A stretch of DNA of 22,932 nucleotides from an uncultured Solobacterium sp. (GCA_900547815.1 URHY01000033.1:1-22932), one strand, 5' to 3'; counted from the stretch's first letter, positions 1 through 6,175 are shown. Notes: generated by a model from the sequence alone, not told the origin. Program-made: numbers and translations.

Positions 1-25
1 CATTAAAAATTCTTGAGTTTTTCTT

Positions 26-54
26 TTGACACACCTCGTATTTCGGTCTATAAT
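26..54 (+). promoter_or_regulatory. Sigma-A promoter of thrS
   Basis: A TTGACA -35 box (26-31) and a TATAAT -10 box (49-54) are separated by exactly 17 bp, a perfect consensus housekeeping promoter. Transcription should start near 61, at the beginning of the T-box leader, so control must come mainly from leader attenuation rather than promoter strength. Confidence 0.9.
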
Positions 55-56
55 CT

Positions 57-277
57 AGGCAACAATAGTGATAAGGATATGAATACATTCTATTCAAATG
101 TAGAGAGAGTGTGGTTGGTGAAAACACTTTGCGAATGTATGTATTTACTCCCTTTGAATTGCCCTTGAAAAAGTGTGCCGTAATTCTTGCGTTAAAAGGT
201 TTGAGGTGTATACAGTAATTGTATAAACAAAGGTGGTACCGCGTGCGACAGACGTCCTTTGATGGCTGTCGCTTTTT
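57..277 (+). promoter_or_regulatory. T-box riboswitch leader (threonine)
   Basis: The untranslated leader upstream of thrS carries the hallmark T-box sequence AGGTGGTACCGCG at 231-243. It is followed by a rho-independent terminator hairpin, GCGACAG (245-251) with CTGTCGC (266-272), and a T run at 273-277. The base of Stem I can be formed by GGCAA near 58-62 with TTGCC near 159-163, and an AGAGAG motif lies in the upper part (about 102-107). A plausible specifier codon is ACT (147-149, Thr), opposite the lower left strand of Stem I. Uncharged tRNA-Thr should pair with the specifier and the T-box bulge and favour readthrough into thrS. The T-box call is firm. The exact specifier is an inference from geometry. 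Confidence 0.92.
245..277 (+). terminator. T-box regulated terminator
   Basis: A 7-bp GC-rich stem (GCGACAG/CTGTCGC) with a 14-nt loop is followed by TTTTT. It lies directly after the T-box sequence and about 30 nt before the thrS start, where the conditional terminator of a T-box leader is expected. Confidence 0.88.
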
Positions 278-302
278 ATATGGAAAAATGGAGGAAAGTA
301 AA

Positions 303-2051
303 ATGGAATTAGTTAATGTATTAGAAGATGAACATTTATCTATGTTGAACCACTCATGTGCTCATATGATGGCTCAAGCTGTTAAGCGTTTATATCCAAA
401 TGCTAAATTCTGGGTAGGACCTGTTATTTCTGAAGGTTTCTACTATGATATGGATTTAGGAGATGTAAAATTAAAAGAAGAGGATTTGGCAAAAATCGAA
501 AAAGAAATGAAGAAAATTGCCAAAGACGGAAAGAGAATTGTTCGTGAAGAAATCTCTAAAGAAGATGCTTTAGAAATGTTCAAGGATGATCCTTATAAAG
601 TCGATTTGATCAATGGATTAGAAGATGGAAATATTACAATCTATCGTCAAGGTGAATTTGTGGACTTATGTCGTGGACCTCACGTTGAAACTGTTAAGAT
701 GTGTAAAAACTTTAAATTATTGAAACATTCTGGTGCTTACTGGAAAGGTGACGCTAACAATAAAATGCTTCAACGTGTTTATGGTATCTGCTTTGACACA
801 AAAGAAGAGTTGGAAGCACATCTAGAAGCTTTAGAAGAAGCTAAAAAACGTGATCACAAGAAGTTAGGAAAAGAAATGGGATTGTTTACGATTAGTGAAT
901 ATGCGCCTGGTATGCCAATCTTCTTGCCAGATGGAATGATTTTACGTAATATTTTGGAACAATACTGGTATCAAGAACACACAAAAGAAGGATACCAATT
1001 CATTAAAACTCCAATTATGATGTCAAAAGAATTATGGGAATTGAGTGGACACTGGGATCATTATAAAGATAACATGTACACTTCAATGGTAGATGATCGT
1101 GAATTCGCAATCAAACCAATGAATTGTCCAGGAGCTTTATTAGTATATAACTCAACTTTACACTCATATAAAGACTTACCATTGCGTTTAGGAGAACTAG
1201 GACAAGTACACCGTCACGAAGCAAGTGGTGCATTGAATGGATTATTCCGTGTACGTACATTTACACAAGATGATGCGCACTTATTTGTAACTCCTGATCA
1301 ATTGGAAGAAGAAGTTAAAAAAGTATTACAATTGGTAGATCGTATCTATTCAGTATTTGGTTTACCATATGAAATTGAATTATCAACTCGTCCAGAAAGT
1401 GGATATATTGGTTCAGAAGAAATTTGGGATGCTTCAGAAAAAGCATTGGCACAAGCTTGTGTACATGCAGGTAAAGAATATAAAGTGAATCCTGGAGATG
1501 GTGCATTCTATGGACCTAAATTGGATATCCATATCAAAGATAGCTTAGGACGTGTATGGCAATGTGGTACTGTACAGCTAGATATGAATTTGCCAGAAAG
1601 ATTCGAATGTAAATATGTAGATGCAGATGGAACAAAGAAAACTCCAATTATGTTACACCGTGTAGTTTATGGATCAGTTGAACGTTTCATTGGTATTTTG
1701 ATCGAACACTTTGGTGGACACTTCCCATTATGGTTAGCGCCACGTCAATTTGTTGTGATTCCAGTACATCACGAAAAACATGTTGAATACGCAAATAAAG
1801 TATGTGATGCATTAACAGCATTAGGAATGCGTGCAACAGTAGATTCTCGTAATGAAAAATTGGGTTACCGTGTTCGTGAGGCACAGCTAAAAAAGGTTAC
1901 TTACCAAATTGTAGTTGGTGATGGAGAACAAGAAAACAACACAATTACAATTCGTCAGAGTGGTAAAAAAGATAGTGTTACATTATCATTAGATGAAGCT
2001 TTAGCTAAATTTAAAGCGGAAGTAGACAATAAAACATTGTTTGGAAAGTAA
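303..2051 (+). CDS. thrS: Threonyl-tRNA synthetase lacking the TGS domain
   Basis: Class II aminoacyl-tRNA synthetase that charges tRNA-Thr in the cytoplasm. The start is ATG 303 (582 aa), because GGAGG at 290-294 sits 8 nt upstream; earlier in-frame Met codons lie in the leader or in the RBS itself. The editing domain begins almost at once with HSCAH (residues 17-21). Catalytic motifs follow: the zinc ligands Cys in PMNCPG (about 275), His in QDDAH (about 326) and His in MLHR (about 452), motif 2 around VHRHEASG, motif 3 around GSVERFIGIL, then the anticodon-binding domain from WLAPRQ onward. E. coli ThrS has about 55 extra N-terminal residues forming the TGS domain, which are absent here. 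The gene is controlled by the upstream T-box and ends at a strong terminator. It is host, not phage. Confidence 0.97.
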   Translation: MELVNVLEDEHLSMLNHSCAHMMAQAVKRLYPNAKFWVGPVISEGFYYDMDLGDVKLKEEDLAKIEKEMKKIAKDGKRIVREEISKEDALEMFKDDPYKVDLINGLEDGNITIYRQGEFVDLCRGPHVETVKMCKNFKLLKHSGAYWKGDANNKMLQRVYGICFDTKEELEAHLEALEEAKKRDHKKLGKEMGLFTISEYAPGMPIFLPDGMILRNILEQYWYQEHTKEGYQFIKTPIMMSKELWELSGHWDHYKDNMYTSMVDDREFAIKPMNCPGALLVYNSTLHSYKDLPLRLGELGQVHRHEASGALNGLFRVRTFTQDDAHLFVTPDQLEEEVKKVLQLVDRIYSVFGLPYEIELSTRPESGYIGSEEIWDASEKALAQACVHAGKEYKVNPGDGAFYGPKLDIHIKDSLGRVWQCGTVQLDMNLPERFECKYVDADGTKKTPIMLHRVVYGSVERFIGILIEHFGGHFPLWLAPRQFVVIPVHHEKHVEYANKVCDALTALGMRATVDSRNEKLGYRVREAQLKKVTYQIVVGDGEQENNTITIRQSGKKDSVTLSLDEALAKFKAEVDNKTLFGK

Positions 2052-2054
2052 GAG

Positions 2055-2088
2055 TTTAGAGGTCAAAAATTGACCTCTAAATTTTTTT
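2055..2088 (+). terminator. Rho-independent terminator of thrS
   Basis: A 12-bp stem (2055-2066 with 2070-2081, TTTAGAGGTCAA/TTGACCTCTAAA) is followed by seven T residues, four bases after the thrS stop codon. Confidence 0.93.
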
Positions 2089-2109
2089 GTATTTTTTTAA
2101 AAAATTTGC

Positions 2110-2138
2110 TTGCAATAAATTTTTATCCATGTTATTAT
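2110..2138 (+). promoter_or_regulatory. Promoter of the tRNA cluster
   Basis: TTGCAA (2110-2115), a 17-bp spacer and TATTAT (2133-2138) lie between the thrS terminator and the first tRNA. This is the only good promoter candidate for the three tRNA genes. The leader before tRNA-Ser contains a small CGTTA/TAACG hairpin. Confidence 0.65.
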
Positions 2139-2197
2139 AAACAGGCGTTACGGATAACGTAGGTTGTTCTAAAAAATAAGTATCTGGAAATATTCTT

Positions 2198-2288
2198 GGA
2201 GAAGTACTCAAGTGGCTGAAGAGGTGCCCCTGCTAAGGGTATAGGTCGGGAAACTGGCGCGAGAGTTCAAATCTCTCCTTCTCCGCCA
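2198..2288 (+). tRNA. tRNA-Ser (anticodon GCT)
   Basis: The acceptor stem GGAGAAG (2198-2204) pairs with CTTCTCC (2278-2284), followed by G and an encoded CCA. The anticodon loop CTGCTAA gives anticodon GCT, reading AGC/AGT serine codons. A long variable arm typical of class II tRNAs and a GTTCAAATC T-loop are present. Confidence 0.95.
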
Positions 2289-2310
2289 TCTTATTTTTAG
2301 AAAGTTAATT

Positions 2311-2386
2311 GGTCCAGTGGTGTAGTGGTTAACATGCCTCCCTGTCACGGAGGAGATCGTGGGTTCGAGTCCCATCTGGACCGCCA
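2311..2386 (+). tRNA. tRNA-Asp (anticodon GTC)
   Basis: The acceptor GGTCCAG pairs with CTGGACC, followed by G and an encoded CCA. The anticodon stem CCTCC/GGAGG encloses CTGTCAC, giving anticodon GTC. A standard T-arm with GGTTCGAGTCC is present. Confidence 0.96.
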
Positions 2387-2391
2387 TTCAT

Positions 2392-2465
2392 GCAGATGTA
2401 GTTCAATGGTAGAACACAGCCTTGCCAAGGCTGATACGGGGGTTCAATTCCCCTCATCTGCTCCA
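2392..2465 (+). tRNA. tRNA-Gly (anticodon GCC)
   Basis: The acceptor GCAGATG pairs with CATCTGC, followed by T and an encoded CCA (74 nt). The anticodon stem CAGCC/GGCTG encloses TTGCCAA, giving anticodon GCC. It is the last host gene before the mobile element, so the insertion site lies at or just beyond its 3' end, as is common for tyrosine integrases. Confidence 0.96.
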
Positions 2466-2474
2466 TTGAAATTT

Positions 2475-2498
2475 AAGCCTTTATTTAAAGGCTTTTTT
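2475..2498 (+). terminator. Terminator of the tRNA operon
   Basis: AAGCCTTT (2475-2482) pairs with AAAGGCTT (2487-2494) across a 4-nt loop, followed by a T run to 2498. It lies ten bases after tRNA-Gly and ends the host transcription unit. Confidence 0.85.
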
Positions 2499-2505
2499 AT
2501 TTGCC

Positions 2506-2561
2506 TTGGGGTATATTGGGGTATAATTTGACATTAAAATATTGAATTATACCCCTTTTTT
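2506..2561 (+). repeat. GGGGTATA repeats and hairpin at the element's left end
   Basis: TTGGGGTATA occurs twice in direct tandem (2506-2515, 2516-2525). The second copy extends to GGGGTATAATT (2518-2528), which is exactly mirrored by AATTATACCCC (2545-2555), followed by TTTTTT (2556-2561). The cluster lies between the tRNA-Gly terminator and the integrase gene, so it is a good candidate for integrase-binding sites at the left attachment end (attL). The hairpin plus T run could also act as a terminator shielding int from tRNA transcription. No matching copy is seen at the right edge, so the core site cannot be fixed. Confidence 0.5.
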
Positions 2562-2593
2562 GCATATTATGGACATATAAGAGGGCACAAAAA

Positions 2594-3691
2594 ATGGCAG
2601 TAGAACTAGATAGGAAAACAGGGAAATATATGTTTGCCGGAAAAATATATAAAGATGGTAAATGTATAAAGAGATATCGTAAGCGTGGTTTTGATTCTAA
2701 ATGGGAAGCACAGAAAGCTGAGGTTGAATTCAGAAAAGATTTCTTTATGCTTCCATCAGACATGAATTTTGACAGACTATATAAAGCTTTTAAAGAATAT
2801 AATAAAAAGTACGTAAAAGAATCAACACTAAAATCAGATGAATATTTGTACAATGTTCTTTCTAAGGAAATGAAAGATATTGATTTTCTAGATAAAAGGC
2901 AAATGCAAAACATGATCAACAAGTTTGATGATAAATATTCAAAGGCATATGTATCAAGAATATATTTCTTTTTAAATAAGCTATATAAATTTGGTGTTAC
3001 TTCTGAATACATTCCAACCAATCCAATGACATATGTAAAACGTGATCTTAGATTGAATGAAAGAAAAGAAGAAATGACAATATGGCAGCAATATGATTTT
3101 GATTTGTTTATTGAAGAAGTAGATGAAAAAATGATGAAATGCTTTTATTCTGTTTTATTCTATATGGGATTACGAAAAGGTGAAGCTATGGCCCTACAAT
3201 GGAATGATATTGATTTTAGAAAACAAACTATAGACATCAACAAAACATATAGATACAAAGAGACAGACCCTAATAAATGGCTTACACCGCCAAAAACAAA
3301 CAACAGTTATAGAACTATCACAATGCCTAATACATTGTCTAAAATGCTTCGAGAATGGTTTCTAGAATGTTCTAAATGGGATGATTTCACAAAAGATAAA
3401 TTTGTGTTTGGATACTATAAACCAATATCACCTCAGACAGTACAAAGAAGATTTGATGAAGCTTATAACAAGGCGAAAGAAAAAGATGATGGATTACCTA
3501 AAATAAGAATTCATGATTTTAGACATTCACACGCATCATTTCTAATTAATAACATGGCAGGAGCTGGATTCTCAGATTTTGACATAGCCAAACGCTTAGG
3601 AGATACAGTTGAAACATTGCATAATACATATGCACACTGGTTTGATACAAAAGACAAGAGCATTGTAGATATGATGAATAATTTGTTGTAA
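2594..3691 (+). CDS. int: Phage-type tyrosine integrase
   Basis: Site-specific tyrosine recombinase (365 aa) that should integrate the element at the tRNA-Gly locus. The N-terminus (residues 1-50, basic and beta-rich with many K/R and G) looks like an arm-type (AP2-like) DNA-binding domain. Residues about 60-150 form the core-binding domain and 165-365 the catalytic domain. Catalytic residues visible: R194 (GLRKGEA), a Lys in PPKTNNS (about 234), H307 and R310 in HDFRH, and nucleophile Y346 in NTYAH. The usual LGH box reads LGD here (D337), so the second histidine position is aspartate; I believe some phage integrases share this, but it should be checked. The RBS is weak (GAGGG). A terminator follows at 3752-3790, so it is a single-gene unit. 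Confidence 0.95.
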   Translation: MAVELDRKTGKYMFAGKIYKDGKCIKRYRKRGFDSKWEAQKAEVEFRKDFFMLPSDMNFDRLYKAFKEYNKKYVKESTLKSDEYLYNVLSKEMKDIDFLDKRQMQNMINKFDDKYSKAYVSRIYFFLNKLYKFGVTSEYIPTNPMTYVKRDLRLNERKEEMTIWQQYDFDLFIEEVDEKMMKCFYSVLFYMGLRKGEAMALQWNDIDFRKQTIDINKTYRYKETDPNKWLTPPKTNNSYRTITMPNTLSKMLREWFLECSKWDDFTKDKFVFGYYKPISPQTVQRRFDEAYNKAKEKDDGLPKIRIHDFRHSHASFLINNMAGAGFSDFDIAKRLGDTVETLHNTYAHWFDTKDKSIVDMMNNLL

Positions 3692-3751
3692 AATTGACAT
3701 CTATTATTAATCTGTGTTAAGCTACAGGTGCAAGGAAAAACATTAGTTTTG

Positions 3752-3790
3752 AGGAAGCAGTCTTGAAAACGACACTGCTTCCTTTTTTTT
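3752..3790 (+). terminator. Terminator of int
   Basis: AGGAAGCAGT (3752-3761) pairs with ACTGCTTCCT (3774-3783), a 10-bp GC-rich stem followed by eight T residues. It closes the integrase transcription unit 60 bp after the stop codon. Confidence 0.9.
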
Positions 3791-3803
3791 ATTAGGAGAA
3801 AAT

Positions 3804-3857
3804 ATGATTAAAAAATCTGCTATTTCAATGATATCAAATCAGATGACTAATCAATAA
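3804..3857 (+). CDS. Putative 17-residue peptide ORF
   Basis: An ATG at 3804 follows a good ribosome binding site (AGGAGA, 3795-3800) and reads 17 codons, MIKKSAISMISNQMTNQ, to TAA at 3855. It may be a leader peptide, or the surviving start of a gene truncated during element rearrangement. The good SD is the only support. Nothing in the peptide is recognisable. Confidence 0.3.
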   Translation: MIKKSAISMISNQMTNQ

Positions 3858-3873
3858 AAGTTAAAATTTGCAA

Positions 3874-3903
3874 TTGACAAGTAAACTATGACTTGATTAA
3901 AAT
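3874..3903 (+). promoter_or_regulatory. Promoter upstream of small membrane gene
   Basis: TTGACA (3874-3879) is separated by 18 bp from TAAAAT (3898-3903). Transcription from about 3910 would give a leader of about 108 nt with two hairpins, the 78-aa ORF, and a strong terminator at 4285. Confidence 0.6.
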
Positions 3904-4017
3904 TAATGTAGCTTAGCAAATGTGTTAAGCATCTTATTAACTAGGTCTTAGCTATAACACTCGTTATAAGAGATAATGTTGTGACAAAGACTTTTACAGA
4001 TTAGGTTCTGTTAAGCC

Positions 4018-4254
4018 ATGATTAAGTATTGTGCTCCAGTATGCATAGTGCTTATAGCTTCTGTAGGGTTGTATGTGTTTACCTCAACCTGGATAGGTCT
4101 ATTGACTGAAAGAAAGCATTCTGATTATGTACGTGAGGATAGAAAGATGGCTATCGCGCATGAAAATGTCAAGAGTAGGGATGTAAATCCTGATGAGATG
4201 TGGGAACTATCGCCCCACCACGCACATAACAAATACAAAAAGAAAAACAGATAG
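4018..4254 (+). CDS. Small single-pass membrane protein
   Basis: A 78-residue protein with one N-terminal hydrophobic segment (about residues 4-30) and a charged, His-containing C-terminal tail (HHAH near residues 67-70, then KKK). It is not recognised. There is no good Shine-Dalgarno before ATG 4018, so translation may be weak, controlled by the leader hairpins, or the ORF may be decayed. In its favour, a promoter lies upstream (3874-3903) and its stop codon is built into the stem of a strong terminator, so it is a self-contained unit. The transcript could equally act as an RNA of about 375 nt. It sits between int and the lysogeny module, where phages often carry accessory genes. Confidence 0.5.
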   Translation: MIKYCAPVCIVLIASVGLYVFTSTWIGLLTERKHSDYVREDRKMAIAHENVKSRDVNPDEMWELSPHHAHNKYKKKNR

Positions 4255-4285
4255 TGTATGCTGCTCAACACCACTATCTGTTTTT
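4244..4285 (+). terminator. Terminator overlapping the 78-aa ORF stop
   Basis: A 13-bp stem, AAAACAGATAGTG (4244-4256) with CACTATCTGTTTT (4272-4284), ends in a T run. The TAG stop of the upstream ORF (4252-4254) lies inside the left arm. Confidence 0.85.
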
Positions 4286-4645
4286 CATTCTCTGCTAATC
4301 TTTTCTTGAGGAAATAGAAAAAAGCCTAAAATATTTATCATGTACACATGAATAATAACATCACATTTTAAAAAGAGTAATGAAAAATGCAAAATATTAA
4401 TAAATATTTACAAAACAAAATCAGTATTAATAATATAACCAAAAGTACATTAAAAATTCCACCCCCCCCCGAAAAAAATTCAATACTGATAACGTGATAT
4501 ATAACCACTTGCACTTTTTAGTATTATATTTGTACAATTTAATACTAAACAGACATTGACATATAAAATTTAAGACTTATTATATTAGAATAAGGAAAAC
4601 GTTTTTCTTTTTATTCATAGAAAATGAATGGAAAGGGATGATCTT
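4286..4645. other. Gene-free, inverted-repeat-rich AT region with C9 tract
   Basis: No ORF with a ribosome binding site is visible over 360 bp. Structure is dense: CATGT-AC-ACATG at 4339-4350; a 9-bp inverted repeat ATCAGTATT (4420-4428) with AATACTGAT (4482-4490) enclosing a run of nine C (4462-4470); a perfect 10-bp repeat TTTAGTATTA (4517-4526) with TAATACTAAA (4540-4549); and a hairpin at 4588-4616. A promoter-like TTGACA (4556-4561) with TATTAT (4578-4583, 16 bp) precedes the small ORF at 4646. It may be a regulatory RNA or protein-binding region. A nine-base C run in such AT-rich DNA is exceptional and could vary in length. Confidence 0.5.
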
Positions 4646-4765
4646 ATGGAAAGGGATTTATGGATAACGAAATTAATTATCCTAGCAGAAAAACTTAACG
4701 TGGATGATCTGCAAATTCTGTATAATCATGCACAAAGACTGCTGTTATCATCAAAAAATAAATAA
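4646..4765 (+). CDS. Small helical protein, 39 aa
   Basis: A 39-residue ORF predicted to be largely helical, with the central segment LAEKLNVDDLQILYNHAQ. The run of leucines and charged residues suggests an amphipathic helical pair. The upstream AAAGGGA gives a usable ribosome binding site and a promoter-like element lies at 4556-4583. Short Firmicute proteins of this look are, as I recall, found near phage regulatory regions, but I cannot name a family. It is transcribed towards the convergent zinc-ribbon gene and is separated from it by a hairpin at 4842-4865. Confidence 0.5.
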   Translation: MERDLWITKLIILAEKLNVDDLQILYNHAQRLLLSSKNK

Positions 4766-4841
4766 TAATAACACTAATACCTATAGGTATTTACGCGCAA
4801 ATTTAAAGGCTATGAAGGCTAAACTAAGCAAGAAGAAATAT

Positions 4842-4865
4842 AAGCTAGGGAATTTACCCTAGCTT
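4842..4865 (-). terminator. Terminator of the lysogeny operon
   Basis: AAGCTAGGG (4842-4850) pairs with CCCTAGCTT (4857-4865), 9 bp with a 6-nt loop. It lies just beyond the stop codon of the leftward gene at 4868. Read leftward, the downstream sequence is moderately U-rich. Confidence 0.7.
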
Positions 4866-4867
4866 AA

Positions 4868-5554
4868 TTATTTAAATTTAACAGCTGTTCCATACATTTG
4901 CATATAAAAATGTTGAAATCCATTAGTATCTAGATTTAGTTCTTCTTTCATGCCAATAATAGCATCTGCACCCATATAATATGCACGCTTTTTTAATTCT
5001 TCTACCGAAATAAAAAAGGCTTCATCAAATTGGTTATGGCCATTTCCTAACAAATCTTTTGTGGATGCAGAAATATCACCTGTACTGAATAATTCTATCA
5101 TACCCGATAATGCTCCTATCGATTCTGTTATGGATGCTTTTTGATTCACTAATTGATTTTGATCTTTTAAAGAATTTATTACACTACGATATTCTTTTTG
5201 CTTTTGAAAAATCATTTTTCCTGATCCTGCATCATTTATTTGGTAAAATACAGGCCCAATAATAACATAATCACGTTTTATGTCTGTTGTAGTGACGGAA
5301 ATTTTCTGAATTTGAATTAAGTCATATCTATGCTTTAAAACACTTAATGGTTCTCCACTATATTCAGGCATTCCATAAGATGATATTTCTGACTTGATTT
5401 TTGCTTTCTCATCATCAGACAACTCTTTCCATTTTTCTACATCAATCGGTGTTTGAACCATTTTCCCATTGCAGTTAGAACAATTGTCTTTATTTCCTTT
5501 TAATCTAGAAACTGTTTTTCCACAATTAGGGCAATAATAAACTACTTTTTCCAT
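4868..5554 (-). CDS. Zinc-ribbon protein with C-terminal YbjQ/DUF74-like domain
   Basis: A 228-aa cytoplasmic protein. Residues 8-28 form a zinc ribbon (C8, C11, C25, C28). The middle (35-140) is charged and not recognised. The C-terminal part from about 180 carries a pattern resembling the YbjQ (DUF74) family: an E-L-K-K-R-A helix, then MGADAIIGMK, ending in GTAVKF. YbjQ proteins form pentamers of unknown function. GGAGG lies 7 nt before the ATG. The gene follows the XRE repressor on the same strand after a 54-bp gap and ends at a hairpin terminator, so it is probably co-expressed in lysogeny. That position is typical for lysogenic-conversion or immunity accessory genes. The function is not known. 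Confidence 0.75.
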   Translation of the reverse strand: MEKVVYYCPNCGKTVSRLKGNKDNCSNCNGKMVQTPIDVEKWKELSDDEKAKIKSEISSYGMPEYSGEPLSVLKHRYDLIQIQKISVTTTDIKRDYVIIGPVFYQINDAGSGKMIFQKQKEYRSVINSLKDQNQLVNQKASITESIGALSGMIELFSTGDISASTKDLLGNGHNQFDEAFFISVEELKKRAYYMGADAIIGMKEELNLDTNGFQHFYMQMYGTAVKFK

Positions 5555-5595
5555 TACTATTCCTCCATAAATAGGCTATGTACATATTTAATTTC

Positions 5596-5627
5596 AAAGA
5601 GTAACAAGTTATTTCTTGTTACTCTTT
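5596..5627. repeat. 13-bp perfect inverted repeat at repressor 3' end
   Basis: AAAGAGTAACAAG (5596-5608) pairs perfectly with CTTGTTACTCTTT (5615-5627) around a 6-nt loop that contains the repressor stop codon. The rightward strand is followed by a T-rich stretch, so it can terminate rightward transcripts. Leftward it lacks a T run and may instead act as a processing or attenuation hairpin between the repressor and the YbjQ-like gene. Confidence 0.6.
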
Positions 5628-6013
5628 TCTTTTTCTCTTTTAGCTAATTCTCTATTTACAATTGACCACAAATAATCTGCAACTTGTTGCTTTATATCCG
5701 GCGGTGCTTCAAGGTATCCTCGCACAAGCCATTTATCTTCTGGCTTTAATCCATAATCTTCGATTAGCTGATCTATTTTTGAATCAGGTATAGAAATGAA
5801 CATATCGTCTCCAATACCTTCAGTTAACCATACATAGTCAACGTTGAATTCTCGACATATAGAATTGATGGTTTGGCTTGATGGATTGGTAGTTCCTTTT
5901 TCAATGTTATTGATTGAACCTTTTGAGATACCTATTTGTTTACCGAATTTTTCCATACTCAAATTAAAATGTTTACGTATTTTATATATTCTCGACCCTA
6001 TATGTTCTTCCAC
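5609..6013 (-). CDS. XRE-family (CI-like) phage repressor
   Basis: A helix-turn-helix transcription factor of about 134 aa, the likely lysogeny repressor. The XRE HTH occupies residues about 8-65 (LSMEKFGKQIGISKGSIN, then IEKG and PSSQTI), followed by the WLTEG motif typical of phage repressors and a short helical C-terminus without a LexA-type peptidase. GTG at 6011-6013 is preferred as start, because AAGAGG lies 8 nt upstream; the alternative GTG at 6020-6022 overlaps that SD. The gene is divergent from the early operon. Three GTAT-N7-ATAC sites in the intergenic region are the likely operators, one over its own promoter region and two over the rightward promoter, so autoregulation is expected. 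With no RecA-cleavable domain, induction must use another route. Confidence 0.88.
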   Translation of the reverse strand: MEEHIGSRIYKIRKHFNLSMEKFGKQIGISKGSINNIEKGTTNPSSQTINSICREFNVDYVWLTEGIGDDMFISIPDSKIDQLIEDYGLKPEDKWLVRGYLEAPPDIKQQVADYLWSIVNRELAKREKEKSNKK

Positions 6014-6043
6014 GATTTTCACCTCTTAACTGCTTACACTGTG

Positions 6044-6049
6044 ATTATA
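6044..6049 (-). promoter_or_regulatory. Leftward promoter -10 of the repressor
   Basis: The leftward strand reads TATAAT at 6049-6044, about 30 bp before the repressor start. No good -35 box is present at 16-18 bp. Operator O1 (6059-6073) lies where RNA polymerase would contact the -35 region. Confidence 0.55.
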
Positions 6050-6058
6050 CATTAAAAA

Positions 6059-6148
6059 GTATGCCGAGTATACAAAAAAACAAATTATTTGAATAATTTA
6101 AAGTTGACATAGTATGCAACGCATACTTATAATGTATGTGTAACATAC
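6059..6148. promoter_or_regulatory. Three repressor operators, GTAT-N7-ATAC
   Basis: Three 15-bp sites share the same geometry: O1 GTATGCCGAGTATAC (6059-6073), O2 GTATGCAACGCATAC (6112-6126) and O3 GTATGTGTAACATAC (6134-6148). O2 fills the spacer of the rightward promoter and O3 starts one base after its -10 box. O2 and O3 centres are 22 bp apart, about two helical turns. The pattern is seen directly. Binding by the adjacent XRE protein is inferred. Confidence 0.8.
6104..6133 (+). promoter_or_regulatory. Early rightward promoter
   Basis: TTGACA (6104-6109), an 18-bp spacer and TATAAT (6128-6133) form a consensus promoter for the early operon starting at 6176. Its spacer is occupied by operator O2 and its start point by O3, so repressor binding should block it. 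Confidence 0.88.
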
Positions 6149-6175
6149 AAAAAGTATTTTAAAAGGAGGAATGTA

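Larger units (their letters stand above)
3715..4016 (+). repeat. TGTTAAGC repeats in int-distal gap
   Basis: The gene-poor gap after int (3692-4017, 326 bp) contains three direct copies of TGTTAAGC at 3715-3722, 3923-3930 and 4009-4016. The first is flanked by CTGT/ACAG, and the second pairs partly with GCTTA at 3911-3915. A perfect TATAAC-ACTC-GTTATA inverted repeat lies at 3953-3968. The spacing next to int suggests binding sites for Int or Xis, or leader RNA structure. Apart from a 17-codon ORF and a promoter (separate entries) no gene is seen here. Confidence 0.4.

Noticed and set aside
288..302. Earlier thrS start at ATG 288 or at 219.
   Set aside because: ATG 288 overlaps the GGAGG SD, and 219 lies inside the T-box antiterminator. 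ATG 303 has correct SD spacing.
1..2498. thrS and tRNAs as part of the mobile element.
   Set aside because: They form ordinary host units with their own promoters and terminators, and the element's features start only after the tRNA-Gly terminator.
2325..2531. 68-aa ORF across the tRNA genes.
   Set aside because: It lies over tRNA-Asp and tRNA-Gly, which have clear cloverleaf structures, and it has no SD.
4441..4490. Possible CRISPR-like or repeat array in the AT-rich region.
   Set aside because: The repeats are single inverted pairs, not regularly spaced direct repeats, and no spacer structure or cas gene is present.
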